Of a DNA stretch of 64,000 bases, positions 63,846-64,000 are shown one piece after another; positions within the stretch are counted from its first letter, which is position 1, and each line of letters opens with the position of its first letter. Where the stretch lies: positions 2,371,707 to 2,435,706 of the forward strand of contig CAMGYJ010000006.1 in NCBI GenBank assembly GCA_946122785.1, given 5' to 3'. The position numbers were made by a program, and so were the translations under genes. This DNA comes from Linum tenue (lineage: Eukaryota > Streptophyta > Magnoliopsida > Malpighiales > Linaceae). The notes under the pieces are model-generated. The model worked only from the letters and a program-made list of their open reading frames with translations, made no database searches and had not been told where the DNA came from.

Positions 63846-64000
63846 TGACACGCTAAAACACAACACCAATCTGCGACCAAGTGTAATCGCAGACCGGGAA
63901 TGCAGTAACAGGCAGGTTATATTATCAACCCGGGCTCTAGATCTACTGCTTACTCAGTGATTCTCTGTTATCTAGCCAACTAAAGTAAGTGATTGTTGTT
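63846..64000 (-). repeat. Edge of the 5' LTR of the Athila-type element
   Basis: The LTR begins TGACACGC in plus-strand view and runs off the window. It shares AACCCGGG(C/T)(T/C)CTAGAT and a TTATCTAGC block with the solo LTR at 34244-35605. Confidence 0.8.

Larger units (their letters stand above)
59175..64000 (-). mobile_element. Athila-type gypsy element, pol-deleted, truncated at both ends of the view
   Basis: On the minus strand: LTR edge (63846 onward), primer site TTTTTGGCGCCGTTGCCGG, a gag-protease frame fused to an integrase tail, a non-coding 3' region, and GTGTGGGGGGGTTC near 60036, which resembles the purine tract typical of Athila 3' regions. No 3' LTR is visible before the junction with arm C at 59174, so the 3' end is missing or lies within 59175-60035 unrecognised. 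Confidence 0.8.

Noticed and set aside
1..64000. CRISPR arrays, bacterial defence genes, operons or biosynthetic clusters
   Set aside because: The gene structure and mobile elements are those of a plant nuclear genome; no regular spacer-repeat array or clustered biosynthetic enzymes were seen.

Overview
The window is a transposon-dense piece of a flowering-plant nuclear genome. Spliced exons with GT/AG borders, Ty1-copia, Ty3-gypsy (Athila- and Tat-like), L1-type LINE, PIF/Harbinger, Mutator-like and TRIM elements, and plant-type gene fragments (IQ+BAG chaperone regulator, HAT3.1-like PHD-homeodomain protein, PTAR1-like prenyltransferase alpha subunit) all say angiosperm, probably a eudicot. 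The species cannot be named from this sequence. There is no bacterial operon, CRISPR array, rRNA or ordinary tRNA gene.

Layout. 1-4033 is copy A of a duplicated unit: the 3' end of a PTAR1-like gene, a Pack-MULE carrying a BAG gene fragment, a tandem TRIM and a Tourist-like MITE. 4034-8838 is repeat mosaic: a GC-rich minisatellite, telomere-like repeats, an Athila-type LTR fragment and the 3' half of a gypsy-like non-autonomous element. 8839-28250 is an older host locus (a HAT3.1-like fragment, a PHD/ELM2-like gene on the minus strand, and an unrecognised two-exon reading frame on the plus strand) split by four LTR insertions with matching 5-bp target duplications: 10305-13995 (TCAAG), 14436-16135 (CTAAG, solo LTR), 17047-21767 (GTGAA, Copia) and 22744-28141 (CAATG, Copia on the minus strand). 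28906-30535 is a decayed LINE. 31321-37850 is a longer LINE on the minus strand, cut by a solo Athila-type LTR with a GGGGG target duplication. 37852-41396 looks like a 3.5-kb Tat/Ogre-type LTR followed by its primer-binding site.

41637-59174 is a large imperfect palindrome. Arm B (41637-47397) and arm C (52933-59174) are inverted copies of the same unit as A, with a 5.5-kb spacer. The spacer holds a decayed PIF/Harbinger element (Myb/SANT-like protein plus DDE transposase) whose transposase is interrupted by a 1.9-kb Mutator-like element with a perfect 9-bp target duplication. A and C are almost identical; B is more diverged and keeps 46 bp of the BAG fragment that A and C lost. 59175-64000 is a minus-strand Athila-type element with gag-protease, a large internal pol deletion, a primer-binding site and the edge of its 5' LTR.

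Functionally, almost every coding sequence here is a mobile-element protein or a broken or partial host gene. The only host gene that could be intact is the PTAR1-like gene whose last two exons open the window. I found no coherent new multi-gene system. The most distinctive features are the triplicated PTAR1/Pack-MULE unit arranged as a large palindrome with a short hairpin at one breakpoint, the frame-repairing deletion in the captured BAG fragment, the 24-residue basic repeat in the PHD/ELM2-like gene, and non-autonomous LTR elements reduced to single domains.
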